In this document: positions 26,801 through 35,916 of the stretch, in pieces
Numbering within the stretch: position 1 is the first letter of the stretch
Layout: each line of letters begins with the position of its first letter
The notes under the pieces: model-generated
Told to the model about the DNA's origin: nothing
Databases searched by the model: none
Seen by the model: the letters and a program-made list of their open reading frames with translations, nothing else
Made by a program: the position numbers and the translations under genes
NCBI GenBank assembly: GCA_021816935.1
Contig: JAKAWR010000010.1
Coordinates: 44,012 to 108,011, forward strand
DNA length: 64,000 nucleotides
Direction of reading: 5' to 3'
DNA from: Actinomycetes bacterium
GTDB taxonomy: Bacteria; Actinomycetota; Acidimicrobiia; Acidimicrobiales; JAMCPL01

Positions 26801-28080
26801 TGCCGACGCAGCCGCCGGTGCCGCCGCCAGCGGTCGCCGCTGATGGCGTGGTCGGGGCAACTGTAGCCGTACTTTTCGGCGGGCCATCGCCCGAGCACGA
26901 CGTGTCGATCCTGACGGGGCTTCAGGCGTTGCACGAACTGGGTAGAGCGGGGAGGCGGGCCTTCGGAATCTACTGGAGCAAGGTCGGGGACTTCTACCGG
27001 GTGGAGGGTCTACCGGAGGCGAAGGAGTTTGCCGCTGGCCTGCCTCCCCGGTCCGAAAGGCTTGCGTTGGTCGCGGGTCCGGGTGCGGGAGGTCATGGCG
27101 GCGTGGGTTCGGGTGGGGGATTCCATACCAGGGGGCGCCTCAGGATGCAGCGGATGGACCTGGATGTGGTGCTCAACTGCTGCCATGGAGGCCCCGGCGA
27201 GGACGGAGCGATCCAGGGCATGCTCGACTCAGCCGGGGTGCTCTACACCGGACAGGGGGCGGCTGGCTCGTCCCTGTGCATGGACAAGCTGGCCTTCCAC
27301 GGAGTGGCTGGTGCCCTCGGCATTCCCACGCTGCCCCGGAGGCTGCTTCCCGGTCGTGGTCCTGCGGGCGGTGACGCCTTGGGTGGCCGGTCGCATCTAG
27401 GTTCGGAAGTCCAGGGAGGGCCGGGAGCGTCAGGTGGTCCGACGCCGGCACCGCTCGTCATCAAGCCCCGTTACGGCGGTTCGTCCATCGGGGTCGAGGT
27501 AGTCGCGGATATGGCCACAGCCGTAGCTCGGGCGTCGGTCAGCCCGCATCTTGGACGGGGAGCAGTCGTCGAGCCCTACCGATCCGACCTTGTTGACCTG
27601 AATGTCGCTATGAGGAGCTGGCCCTCCTTCCAGTTGTCGGCGATCGAGCGGCCACTCAAGCAGATATCGTCCAACGAGATACTTGCCTTCGACGACAAGT
27701 ATGCCGGTTTCGAGGGGATGGCCGGAGCCCCGAGGGAGCTACCGGCGAAGATAGATGGCGAGACAGCAGATGCTGTCGCAGGGATGAGCCGGGAAATAGC
27801 AGCAGCGATCTCGTTGCGCGGCGTCGTCCGTGTCGATTTCCTCTGGGGCGGGGGTGCTGGCGGGGCCGAGGCCGGAGCCGAACTCTACCTGAACGAGGTG
27901 AACTCGATACCGGGGTCGCTCTCCCGGTATCTATGGATCGAACCTCCCCTAGCGTTCTTGCAGCTTATCGACGATCTGGTTGCGGAGGCGCTGGCGGGGC
28001 CCCCCGCGGTCTACGGCACTTCGGGGGCGGATGGGGCGCTCCTCGATCGAGCTGTCCGCATGGCCTCGAAGCTCGCCTGA
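26800..28080 (+). CDS. ddl: D-alanine--D-alanine ligase
   Basis: The ~426-residue ATP-grasp enzyme joins two D-Ala for peptidoglycan. Seen are VLFGGPSPEHDVSILTG near the N-terminus, CCHGGPGEDGAIQGMLDSAG, the LCMDK helix, the PLVIKPRYGGSSIGVE glycine loop and the Mg-binding LYLNEVNSIPGSLS. A Gly-rich insertion of ~30 residues lies around residue 190. It starts at ATG 26800 inside the ftsX stop (TGATG), so the two are translationally coupled. Placement directly after ftsEX is unusual and couples wall precursor synthesis to the division ABC system. Confidence 0.9.
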   Translation: MPTQPPVPPPAVAADGVVGATVAVLFGGPSPEHDVSILTGLQALHELGRAGRRAFGIYWSKVGDFYRVEGLPEAKEFAAGLPPRSERLALVAGPGAGGHGGVGSGGGFHTRGRLRMQRMDLDVVLNCCHGGPGEDGAIQGMLDSAGVLYTGQGAAGSSLCMDKLAFHGVAGALGIPTLPRRLLPGRGPAGGDALGGRSHLGSEVQGGPGASGGPTPAPLVIKPRYGGSSIGVEVVADMATAVARASVSPHLGRGAVVEPYRSDLVDLNVAMRSWPSFQLSAIERPLKQISSNEILAFDDKYAGFEGMAGAPRELPAKIDGETADAVAGMSREIAAAISLRGVVRVDFLWGGGAGGAEAGAELYLNEVNSIPGSLSRYLWIEPPLAFLQLIDDLVAEALAGPPAVYGTSGADGALLDRAVRMASKLA

Positions 28081-28129
28081 ACCGTCACCCCAGTTCAACG
28101 GGCAACTTCGCGATGGCTTCCGAGGGTCG

Positions 28130-28159
28130 TTGACACGGCTGTAAGTACTGTGCTGTAAT
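28130..28159 (+). promoter_or_regulatory. Promoter of nrdJ
   Basis: TTGACA at 28130-28135 and TGTAAT at 28154-28159 are spaced by 18 bp, a good sigma-70-type promoter. The transcript would carry an untranslated leader of about 265 bases before the nrdJ ATG. Confidence 0.7.
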
Positions 28160-28160
28160 T

Positions 28161-28208
28161 ACACCTGTATCTAGTGGTGTCCGGTGTGAACACCACAAGA
28201 TATAGTGG
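28161..28208 (+). promoter_or_regulatory. Paired NrdR boxes upstream of nrdJ
   Basis: Two sites fit the NrdR core CwAtATaTwG: CTGTATCTAG at 28165-28174 (two mismatches) and CAAGATATAG at 28196-28205 (one mismatch), each flanked by CAC/GTG-like arms. Their starts are 31 bp apart, about three helical turns, the classical arrangement for the NrdR repressor. They sit directly downstream of the -10 box, so binding would block transcription. Confidence 0.72.
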
Positions 28209-28433
28209 TATTGGGCCTTCTCGACTGGCTGCACGAGAATGCCGTGCCTGCTATGGTGACTGCTGAGCGAGAGCGTCCGGTGGATGCGAGAGCGAGGAAG
28301 CCGGCCGGCTGATGGGAGGCGGCGACGGAGCCGCTACCGGTTCGGTGGTCGTGAAGCTTGAGCAGGTTGGCAGGATGCGGTACCGACCACGGTCGGCTGG
28401 TTGCGAGGACACGATTTCGTGCGAAAGGGAGCC

Positions 28434-31400
28434 ATGACGATAGCGCCGGAAATGAACATGATAGGGGTGAAAAGGCATTTCACGACTTCGGGGGTCGATC
28501 CGTACGATCTCGTGGACTGGGAGCTGCGTACCGCCAGGATAGACAATCCGACGGACGGCAGCGTCGTCTTCGAGCAGCGAGACGTGGAGGTGCCTCGTAC
28601 GTGGAGCCAGAACGCCACCAACATCCTTGCGCAGAAGTACTTCAGGGGGGCACTGGGCACACCTGAACGGGAGCATTCGCTGAAGCAGGTTTGCAACCGA
28701 GTGGTTGATACGATCGCAGCCTGGGGCGATAAGGACGGGTACTTTGACGGTCCCGAGGAGGTCGAGGCGTTCGTTGCCGAATTGAAGTACCTGATCATTA
28801 CTCAGAGGGCCGCTTTCAACTCGCCGGTCTGGTTCAACATCGGTGTGTTGGACGTGCCGCAGCAGGCTTCAGCGTGTTTTATCCTGTCGGTGGACGATAC
28901 GATGGACTCGATCCTCAACTGGTACACGGAGGAGGGGACGATTTTCAAGGGCGGGTCCGGCGCCGGGGTCAACCTCTCGTCCATCAGGGCGTCAAGTGAG
29001 CCGCTGAAGGGTGGCGGGACGGCGTCCGGCCCGGTGTCGTTCATGCGTGGGGCAGACGCCTCGGCCGGTACGATCAAGTCCGGCGGAAAGACGCGCCGTG
29101 CCGCAAAAATGGTCATCCTCAATGCCGACCACCCGGATATCGAGGAGTTCATCTGGTGCAAGGCAAGGGAGGAGCGCAAAGCCAGGGCGCTGCGTGAGGC
29201 CGGCTTCGATATGAGTCTCGACGGAGCGGATTCGTTCTCGGTCCAGTATCAGAACGCGAACAATTCGGTGAGGGTCACCGACGAGTTCATGTGGAGCGTG
29301 GTCGATGGTGGCACGTGGGACCTGACGGCGAGGCACGGGGGCCAGGTGCTCCGGAGCGTGGATGCCCGCGGGCTTTTCCGCCAGATCGCCGAGGCAGCGT
29401 GGGATTGCGCCGACCCCGGTATCCAGTTCGACACCACCATTAACAACTGGCACACGACGCCCAATGCTGGCCGGATCAACGGCAGCAATCCATGCTCAGA
29501 ATATATGCACATAGACAACTCGGCCTGCAATCTGGCCAGCCTGAACCTGCTCAAGTTCCTGGAGAGTGACGGTGGTTTTAAGGTCGAGGATTTCAAGGCA
29601 GCCGTCGAGCCCGTGTTCGTGGCGCAGGACATCCTTGTGTCGAATGCCGACTATCCGACGCCGAAGATTGCCGAGAATTCGCGCCGGATGCGCGAGCTCG
29701 GGCTTGGTTACGCAAACCTCGGTGCCGCCATCATGGCGCAGGGGATGCCCTACGACTCACCTGAGGCAGGGACCTGGGCGGGTGCGGTTACGGCGCTCAT
29801 GACCGGTCACGCGTACCGCGTATCGGCCCGCATGGCGGCGAGGCTAGGGCCCTTTGCCGGCTACCACGCCGATTCCGAGGGGACGGCGCGGGTGCTCTCC
29901 CAGCATCGCCAGGCCGTCGCGGCGATAGACGAGGAGCTGGTGCCGACGGACCTCCTGTCTGCGGCTCAGGAGGCCTGGGACACGGCGGTCTCGGAGGCAG
30001 AGGCCAACGGCGTGCGCAACTCGCAAGCCACCGTGTTGGCCCCCACCGGAACCATCGGTTTGTTGATGGATTGCGATACGACGGGGATTGAGCCGGATCT
30101 GGGCCTGGTCAAGACGAAGCGCCTAGTGGGCGGTGGAACGATGTCGATTGTGAACCAGACGGTCGGGAGAGCGCTGGAGCGGCTGGGCTACTCGAGTGCC
30201 GAAGCCGATCAGATCACAGCGTACATAGACGAGCACAAGAGTATTATGGGCGCTCCCGGGCTCCAGCCGGAGCACCTCCCTGTCTTTGCGTGCTCGATGG
30301 GGGACAATGCCATTCATTACATGGGCCACGTCAGGATGATGGCCGCCGTGCAGCCGTTCATCTCGGGCGCTATCTCGAAGACGGTCAACATGCCGGAGGA
30401 TGCGACGGTTGAGCAGGTGGAGGAGTTGCTCTTGGACGGCTGGAGGATGGGGCTCAAGGCTATCGCCATCTACAGGGATAACTGCAAGGTGGCCCAGCCG
30501 CTGTCAGTGACGAAGCGTGACAAGGGAGAGCGGGGCGACGCTGCCGGGGCCGGCGAGGATGCGGGAGGCGCAGCAGGCGGCGGGACGGGCATTGAGCCAG
30601 GGGGCGTGGTGGGCGCCGGGAGCCAGCCTGGCGGAGTGCCAGGGGGAGCGACCTTCGATGAGCCAGCCCTGAGCCAGCGTATCGAGGAGCTGGAGCGCCT
30701 CCTCCAGACGGAGGTTGCTGTCAAACGCCCCGTGCGAGAGAGGCTACCCCGCCGCAGGCACTCGGCTACGTTCGCGTTCCGAGTTGCAGACTGCGAGGGC
30801 TACGTGACGGTGGGGGAGTACGACGACCGGCGGCCGGGCGAAGTTTTCATGAAGGTATCGAAGCAGGGATCCACGCTCTCCGGCATCATGGACGCGTTCT
30901 CGATCTCGGTCAGCCTTGGGTTACAGCACGGCGTTCCGCTGGCGACCTACGTGCGGAAGTTCACGAACATGCGCTTCGAGCCAGCCGGGATTACCGACGA
31001 CGCCGACCTGAGGATCGCCTCCAGTCTCGTCGACTACATATTCCGGCGCCTCGCTCTCGATTATCTGAGTCTCGACGAGCGCCAGGAGCTCGGTATCCTC
31101 TCGACGAAGGAGCGAACCCAGCCCACGCTACCCGGCATGGATGAGGTCGGCGTGGAATCCTCGGGCATCGTTGAAGGGTCTCCCGGCTCTGCGTCGGGCG
31201 AGGTCGGACCGCGGGGCAAGGTTGCGCCGGCGGGGCAGGAAAAGACGGTCGGTGGCGAGGACGGTGCGGAGCCCGGCGTTAGCGCTGAAGGCAGTGCTGG
31301 GGCAGGTGTCAGTGGGGCAGGTGCCAGTGGGGCAGGTGGCGCAGGTGCGGGCGACGCTGCAGGTGTCGCCAGTGCTGCTGCAGGTCGTGTCGTGGGAGCC

Positions 31401-31538
31401 CCTCCTTCTGCCGCCAACGCAACCGTGCAGAGAGCAGAGAGAGACGCTCCCATGTGCTACGAGTGCGGCAACGCGATGCAACGCTCGGGATCCTGTTACG
31501 TCTGCACCAGTTGCGGTACGACCAGCGGCTGCAGTTAG
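28434..31538 (+). CDS. nrdJ: Adenosylcobalamin-dependent (class II) ribonucleotide reductase NrdJ
   Basis: This ~1034-residue enzyme makes deoxyribonucleotides using coenzyme B12. Visible are AFNSPVWFNIG, the active-site strand NPCSEYMHIDNSACNLASLN, the loop VLAPTGTIGLLMDCDTTGIEPD, and a C-terminal zinc/redox tail MCYECGNAMQRSGSCYVCTS. Two Gly/Ala-rich low-complexity insertions interrupt it: about 50 residues after the catalytic barrel (around 30520-30650) and about 70 before the Cys-rich tail (31170-31400), the latter with a 15-bp tandem repeat near 31303-31347. ATG 28434 is preceded by AAAGGGAG, so it is chosen over the ATG at 28401. Promoter and NrdR boxes are upstream. The 225-bp remainder of the leader has no recognised riboswitch. 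Confidence 0.96.
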   Translation: MTIAPEMNMIGVKRHFTTSGVDPYDLVDWELRTARIDNPTDGSVVFEQRDVEVPRTWSQNATNILAQKYFRGALGTPEREHSLKQVCNRVVDTIAAWGDKDGYFDGPEEVEAFVAELKYLIITQRAAFNSPVWFNIGVLDVPQQASACFILSVDDTMDSILNWYTEEGTIFKGGSGAGVNLSSIRASSEPLKGGGTASGPVSFMRGADASAGTIKSGGKTRRAAKMVILNADHPDIEEFIWCKAREERKARALREAGFDMSLDGADSFSVQYQNANNSVRVTDEFMWSVVDGGTWDLTARHGGQVLRSVDARGLFRQIAEAAWDCADPGIQFDTTINNWHTTPNAGRINGSNPCSEYMHIDNSACNLASLNLLKFLESDGGFKVEDFKAAVEPVFVAQDILVSNADYPTPKIAENSRRMRELGLGYANLGAAIMAQGMPYDSPEAGTWAGAVTALMTGHAYRVSARMAARLGPFAGYHADSEGTARVLSQHRQAVAAIDEELVPTDLLSAAQEAWDTAVSEAEANGVRNSQATVLAPTGTIGLLMDCDTTGIEPDLGLVKTKRLVGGGTMSIVNQTVGRALERLGYSSAEADQITAYIDEHKSIMGAPGLQPEHLPVFACSMGDNAIHYMGHVRMMAAVQPFISGAISKTVNMPEDATVEQVEELLLDGWRMGLKAIAIYRDNCKVAQPLSVTKRDKGERGDAAGAGEDAGGAAGGGTGIEPGGVVGAGSQPGGVPGGATFDEPALSQRIEELERLLQTEVAVKRPVRERLPRRRHSATFAFRVADCEGYVTVGEYDDRRPGEVFMKVSKQGSTLSGIMDAFSISVSLGLQHGVPLATYVRKFTNMRFEPAGITDDADLRIASSLVDYIFRRLALDYLSLDERQELGILSTKERTQPTLPGMDEVGVESSGIVEGSPGSASGEVGPRGKVAPAGQEKTVGGEDGAEPGVSAEGSAGAGVSGAGASGAGGAGAGDAAGVASAAAGRVVGAPPSAANATVQRAERDAPMCYECGNAMQRSGSCYVCTSCGTTSGCS

Positions 31539-31667
31539 CCTGGATTCCCACGTTAGGTTGGTGGGTTAAGACCACGGGTACTCTTGTCGACCCAATGCCA
31601 ATCCGAGCCGCTGGTCCTCCCCCCAGGGAACGGCGACCTCGGTATCTGCGAACCAGGCGTCGAGTAA

Positions 31668-31827
31668 GGGCCCGTGTCATAATTAATTGAGCGATCCCGA
31701 CGGCCAGATGACGCCCCTGGCTGTGTCCTCGTCCTCGATGTACTCCCTGGTACATCTGCGTCCTCGTCCTTGCCAGATGACGCCCCTGACTCGCCGGATA
31801 TCATCCCACTAATTATGACACGGGCCC
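31668..31827. mobile_element. MITE-like element, copy A
   Basis: A 160-bp element has perfect 18-bp terminal inverted repeats, GGGCCCGTGTCATAATTA at 31668-31685 and its complement at 31810-31827, flanked by TAA on both sides. It contains the core shared with the copies at 36236, 41422 and 60530: two GGGGCGTCATCTGGC-like direct repeats (minus strand) around a hairpin of GATGTAC and GTACATC. It encodes no transposase, so it would depend on one elsewhere. Confidence 0.8.
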
Positions 31828-31956
31828 TAAGTAGGGGTTGTGGGCCAGCTCGGCGAAGCGCACCTCGCCCGCGCCGTCGGTGATCGCGGCCCGCGCCGAG
31901 ACCTGACCTCAATTGGAACTCCGAAGTGAGAGTGCCCGCCTTGGAGCAGTGCCGCC

Positions 31957-32259
31957 TCAGCGGTGGGCATCGCCCGAATGGCCCAGGTGCCAGCGGGAAC
32001 AAATCTCGCACCGATAGACTTCCAGGTCCGCGCCCTGCTCCATTGCGAGCCGCAGGGTCTCGCGCTCGGCAGCTTCCGGGGTGTTGAAGCGGGTCTTGGG
32101 CTTGCCATCCCGCCGCCAGTGGCCGTAGCGAAGGTCGCCCCCTGCGGACCCGGGCCGTTCCCTTGATCCCGACCGGGAACGTCGCGGAGCGCGGGACTTG
32201 CTCTGGTTGTCGGCATCCGGGCGGCGAACGGGGCGAGCCTGCTCGGTAGGTCGGGTCAT
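31957..32259 (-). CDS. Small zinc-ribbon-like hypothetical protein
   Basis: The 100-residue frame has a basic, disordered N-terminal half (RAPRRSRSGSRERP) and a compact C-terminal half: KPKTRFNTPEAAERETLRLA and then LEVYRCEICSRWHLGHS. The YRCxxCxxWHLG pattern appears in short actinobacterial and phage-related proteins and suggests a half zinc site. Function unknown. The 128 bp between copy A and this gene hold no other feature. Start at ATG 32259 is the only ATG upstream of the conserved part. Confidence 0.62.
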   Translation of the reverse strand: MTRPTEQARPVRRPDADNQSKSRAPRRSRSGSRERPGSAGGDLRYGHWRRDGKPKTRFNTPEAAERETLRLAMEQGADLEVYRCEICSRWHLGHSGDAHR

Positions 32260-32325
32260 GACTGAAAGGCTACCTTGGAGCCAGCTGCTCTGCGTCAGGG
32301 CAGGTGGCCGAGGCGGCGTGGACGA

Positions 32326-33666
32326 TCAGCGGGCCGGCGGACCCATTAGTTGGCGAAGCCGAACGCGCCCACCTGTTCGCAACACCGCTGAGCGGTAGAT
32401 GCGGGCCGCTACGGCAGCGACAGCAACGGTGCACAGGATGCACAATGCAACCGACAGGAGGAACTGCCACCACGTGGCCTGGTTGAAGCCGACCAACGTC
32501 GGCATGGCAAAGGGGGCGGTGGGTGGCAGGTAGGCAAGCACCTTCACGAGCATCGACGGGCTCCCGGAGCTGACGCCGATGAGGGAGACGATGTAGCCGA
32601 AGAGGAGAGGCAGGCTCAGTGGCAGTGCCAGGCTCTGGATCTGGTCCTGGCGCTCCCCAAGAGAGCCGGCCGCGGCGTACACCCAGCTGTAGAAGCCGTA
32701 GCCGAGCACCAGCCACACCAGCGCGGCTGCCACGACAACCGGAGCCGTGCCGTGGACAAGGTTCGAACCAACCGCCTTGCCGAGCACGAGAGCGAACGCT
32801 ACGAGCGCCACGGCTTGAGCCAGTGCGACCGCACCGATGCCGGCTACTTTGCCCGCGAGCAGTTGGATCGGACGCACCGTAGCGAGCAACACCTCTACGA
32901 CCCGGCTTGCCTTTTCCTCCATCACCCCCATCAGCGTCCAGGTGAGGTACTGGTTGAGTACGACGAAAATAAGTATGATGCCGAGAAGGGCGGTCGATTC
33001 TGACGTGGTCTTGCGTGGCTTTCCGGGCTGCAGGCTTTCGACCGGCAACGGCTGAGCGCCGGCGACAATGGCCGCTTGCCCCGAGGTCAATCCCGCGCGA
33101 GCGTAGGCGTGATAGGCGCCGAGATCCAGTGACACCTCACGTACATAACGAGCCTTGGGAGAGGTGTCGGTAATCGAGAGAGGCTTCTGAAGCAGGACCT
33201 TCTTCGTCCCCTCCAGCACCAGGTCGAGCCGGCCGGAATCGAGGCCGGTCCTGGCCTGCGCCAGGTCCGGCTCGCTTACGATCCGCACCGTCAATCCGGC
33301 GCTGCTTGCGAGTTGCTCGAGTGCCCTGTTCAACGCGGTCGAATCAGCGACAACACCCACCTTTGCGTTCTGCGCCGCCCTGCCGTGCAGCGTTGGGATG
33401 ATGACGGCGGCTGCAACCACCCCGAACAGAATGACCGTCACCACCCGGAACACCCGGCCGCGAAGGCGTTCGCGGATCTCCCGCCCGGCGACAATGCCGG
33501 TGTCGCCAAAGAGCCTGCGATCCCACAATCGCGTCGCGCGGGAAGCTGCCGGTGACGGTGACTGCACTGATGACTGTGACGCCGAACGGCGCTTCTTGCG
33601 GACGCGCAGCAGCCGGATGATTACAGCGAGCACGAAGGCAGCGATGACGATCGGGAATGCCTTCAT
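32326..33666 (-). CDS. ABC-2 type permease (NatB-like)
   Basis: The 446-residue membrane protein starts with a helix (FPIVIAAFVLAVIIRLL), a basic loop, and then the NatB pattern: FRVVTVILFGVVAAAVIIPTL, a ~170-residue extracellular domain, and five to six further helices from LLGIILIFVVLNQYLTWTL onward. MGVMEEKASRVVEVLLATVR is the usual ABC-2 cytoplasmic loop. With the ATPase encoded just upstream it would form an exporter of Na+ or small molecules; the substrate cannot be told. Its ATG overlaps the ATPase stop (ATGA at 33663-33666). Confidence 0.9.
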   Translation of the reverse strand: MKAFPIVIAAFVLAVIIRLLRVRKKRRSASQSSVQSPSPAASRATRLWDRRLFGDTGIVAGREIRERLRGRVFRVVTVILFGVVAAAVIIPTLHGRAAQNAKVGVVADSTALNRALEQLASSAGLTVRIVSEPDLAQARTGLDSGRLDLVLEGTKKVLLQKPLSITDTSPKARYVREVSLDLGAYHAYARAGLTSGQAAIVAGAQPLPVESLQPGKPRKTTSESTALLGIILIFVVLNQYLTWTLMGVMEEKASRVVEVLLATVRPIQLLAGKVAGIGAVALAQAVALVAFALVLGKAVGSNLVHGTAPVVVAAALVWLVLGYGFYSWVYAAAGSLGERQDQIQSLALPLSLPLLFGYIVSLIGVSSGSPSMLVKVLAYLPPTAPFAMPTLVGFNQATWWQFLLSVALCILCTVAVAAVAARIYRSAVLRTGGRVRLRQLMGPPAR

Positions 33667-34562
33667 CGCCCCACCGCCTCCCGGAACACTTCGGAAAGGC
33701 GGCGACGTTCGAAGCCGAACTTGGTGACCCGTCCGGCGGTGCGCGCGGCGTCCAGGACGGTATCGCTCTCGACGGAATCGTCGAGGATCAAGCGCACTTC
33801 GCCCCCTTGGACTTCTGAGACAGTGACACCGGGCAGGGCGCCCGCCCAAGCCGCGCGCCGGTCCCCCTCTACGCGAATTGCGAGCCGCCGCGCCCCCTGC
33901 GTTGCCAGCTCGTCGACGGTGCCGCTCGCCACGAGCCTTCCGTGGTCGATGATTGCCACCGATTCGCACAGGTCCTCGACGAGGTCGAGCTGGTGGCTGG
34001 AGAACAGCACGCAGCGCCCAGCGCGTGCCTGTTCAACGAGGACCTGGCCTATTACATCGACGCCGGCAGGGTCCAGTCCGGCGAGGGGCTCGTCAAGGAC
34101 GAGGACGTCCGGGTCGTGAACGAGCGCCGCCGCCAGCTGGACGCGCTGCTGGTTGCCGTGCGAGAGCGCTTCTACCTTGTCCCGTGCACGGTCCGCCACC
34201 TCCAGGCGCTCGAGCCACCGCGCCGTGGCGGACGCGGCCTCGGCGGATCGCATCCCGTGCAGTCGCCCGAGGTAATCGAGCTCGTCGGCCACGAGCATGT
34301 TCGGGTAGAGCCCGCGCTCCTCGGGCATGTACCCGAAACGGCGTCGCTCGGCCGCCCCGACAGGTGTCCCGTTCCATCGGACGGATCCGGCGTCGAGATC
34401 GGTGAGCCCGAAGATGGCCCTCATCGTGGTGGTCTTGCCGGCTCCGTTCGGCCCGAGGAAGCCCACGACCTCGCCGGAAGGAACCGAAAAGCTCAGCCCG
34501 TCGAGTGCCGTAACGGCACCGAATTGACGGGTCAGGCTGTCGACCTCGAGGGAACTACTCAC
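33663..34562 (-). CDS. ABC transporter ATP-binding protein (NatA-like)
   Basis: The ~299-residue ATPase has Walker A GPNGAGKTTT, signature SHGNQQRVQLAAAL (a degenerate LSGGQ), Walker B VLVLDEPLAGLDP and the His switch in FSSHQLDLV, with a C-terminal regulatory domain. GTG 34562 (VSSSLEVDSLTRQFG) is chosen because GGAGA lies upstream; the frame is open ~100 codons further but with Pro/Ser-rich sequence unlike the family. It overlaps the permease gene and is presumably co-transcribed with it. Confidence 0.92.
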   Translation of the reverse strand: MSSSLEVDSLTRQFGAVTALDGLSFSVPSGEVVGFLGPNGAGKTTTMRAIFGLTDLDAGSVRWNGTPVGAAERRRFGYMPEERGLYPNMLVADELDYLGRLHGMRSAEAASATARWLERLEVADRARDKVEALSHGNQQRVQLAAALVHDPDVLVLDEPLAGLDPAGVDVIGQVLVEQARAGRCVLFSSHQLDLVEDLCESVAIIDHGRLVASGTVDELATQGARRLAIRVEGDRRAAWAGALPGVTVSEVQGGEVRLILDDSVESDTVLDAARTAGRVTKFGFERRRLSEVFREAVGR

Positions 34563-34674
34563 CGAGTCTCCATGGCTTCCGATGATAAGCGGGCAGCCAA
34601 GCCAGTTGCAATGACCGGAATGCCCTCCGAGTAATTCTCGAAGGTCGTGGCGTAAAGGCAGCTGCGTTCCAGCG

Positions 34675-35916
34675 CTACTGGCGTGAGCGCCCGGCGCCCG
34701 GCTCGGTGGTACCGGCGGCGGCAGCGCTGCCGGACTGTGGGGCGGCACCTCGGGATCCTGAGCCGGGAAGGCCGTCGAGCCAGTGTGCCACCTCTGTCGT
34801 GAGCCGCTTGCCCCGCACGCGCATCTCGAGGACGGAGTGGGCTTCGAGGAAGCGAGCATTGGGCATCCCGGCGGCTAGTTCGACCGCGTCGGCGTAAGGG
34901 TGAATGCGGTCATGGCGGTGGCCGATCACGAGAGTGGGTGCGCCGATGGATGTCACCTGCTCAGGGGTCGGTACGGAGGCGCCCATGAAAAGCCCCTCCA
35001 GGACGGCCAGTGCGTGTCTGGGATCTAGCGATGCCTCGTTCAGGAAGCTGTCGAGCGGCGCGAACCCGGTTCTCGGGACCATCGAAATCAAGCGGGCGAG
35101 TACCGAGTAGGGTCCCTCGAGGTACCGCATCGCCGCGAGCATCGGGACGAAGGTCACAGCGGCCGTAGGTATGGCGTGCGTCAGCGAGGGCATTTCGACG
35201 ATGAGACCCCCGATCCGTTCGGGTGCGGCGAGAGCGGCGAAGAGGGCGACGTTAGCCCCGAGGGACACACCGCCTACGACTGCCCTGTCGATCCCCAGGT
35301 GGTCGAGGAGGTTGATCGCGTCGGTAGCGTAGGAGTCCATGCGGTGGCGCTGCCGGTCGAGCGGCTTTGCAGATGCACCGTGGCAGGGGAGGTCGAGGAG
35401 GATCACCCGGTTCCCGGCCAGAGCGAGCCGCTGCGCAAGAGGCCTGTTCAGGTTGGCGTCCAGAAGCAGACCATGGAGGTACACGACGGTACGGTTTGCG
35501 GTTCCGGACCCGTGGATCTCGTAGGAGAGATCCACCCCGCGTGAGATGAAGGACTCGATGCGGTAGGGTGGCCGATGGCGACGGGCGGCCGGATAGGTAC
35601 CGGGTCGGCCGGGCTCCAGACGCTCCTGCCCGCTGTCGCGGCCCGGCGAGGGCCGCTTGCCGTTCCTCCCGACCGGAGATGAGCGCTTCGCTCTCCGTTC
35701 AGCTGGCGAGGCTCGCCGCTCGTTCCCCTCGCCGCGGGGTTCCCCCCTCCCGTTCCTCCCGACCGATGAGTCGTTCTTCCCGGAATGCTGCTCGAATGAT
35801 GGCGTTCGGGCAACTCGCAGCTGGTACCAGCGATCGGCAGGAATGGCTCCGGTACCCGGGGTCTTCTCGTGCGGGGGCCTGTGGCCGTCCGCGCCAGTAT
35901 GCCGATTGGTTGCCAT
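34675..35916 (-). CDS. Alpha/beta-hydrolase fold protein
   Basis: The core from about residue 115 is an alpha/beta-hydrolase: VVYLHGLLLDANLNRPLA (oxyanion strand), GGVSLGANVALFAALA (nucleophile Ser) and GHRHDRIHPYADA (acid Asp), with a C-terminal EAHS in the place where the catalytic His usually lies. Substrate unknown. The first ~110 residues are a Arg/Gly/Ser/Pro-rich, probably disordered stretch with repeats (SPVGRNGKRPSPGRDSG); the true start may be later. It lies upstream of the ABC exporter on the same strand with a ~110-bp gap. Confidence 0.82.
   Translation of the reverse strand: MATNRHTGADGHRPPHEKTPGTGAIPADRWYQLRVARTPSFEQHSGKNDSSVGRNGRGEPRGEGNERRASPAERRAKRSSPVGRNGKRPSPGRDSGQERLEPGRPGTYPAARRHRPPYRIESFISRGVDLSYEIHGSGTANRTVVYLHGLLLDANLNRPLAQRLALAGNRVILLDLPCHGASAKPLDRQRHRMDSYATDAINLLDHLGIDRAVVGGVSLGANVALFAALAAPERIGGLIVEMPSLTHAIPTAAVTFVPMLAAMRYLEGPYSVLARLISMVPRTGFAPLDSFLNEASLDPRHALAVLEGLFMGASVPTPEQVTSIGAPTLVIGHRHDRIHPYADAVELAAGMPNARFLEAHSVLEMRVRGKRLTTEVAHWLDGLPGSGSRGAAPQSGSAAAAGTTEPGAGRSRQ

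Noticed and set aside
28209..28433. Cobalamin riboswitch in the nrdJ leader
   Set aside because: Some GCCGG and GGAAG-like pieces occur, but the B12 box (GCCACTG) and the other conserved segments are absent or out of order.
31660..31835. CRISPR array at the repeat locus
   Set aside because: The internal direct repeats are only two, unequally spaced, and inside an element with terminal inverted repeats; no cas genes.
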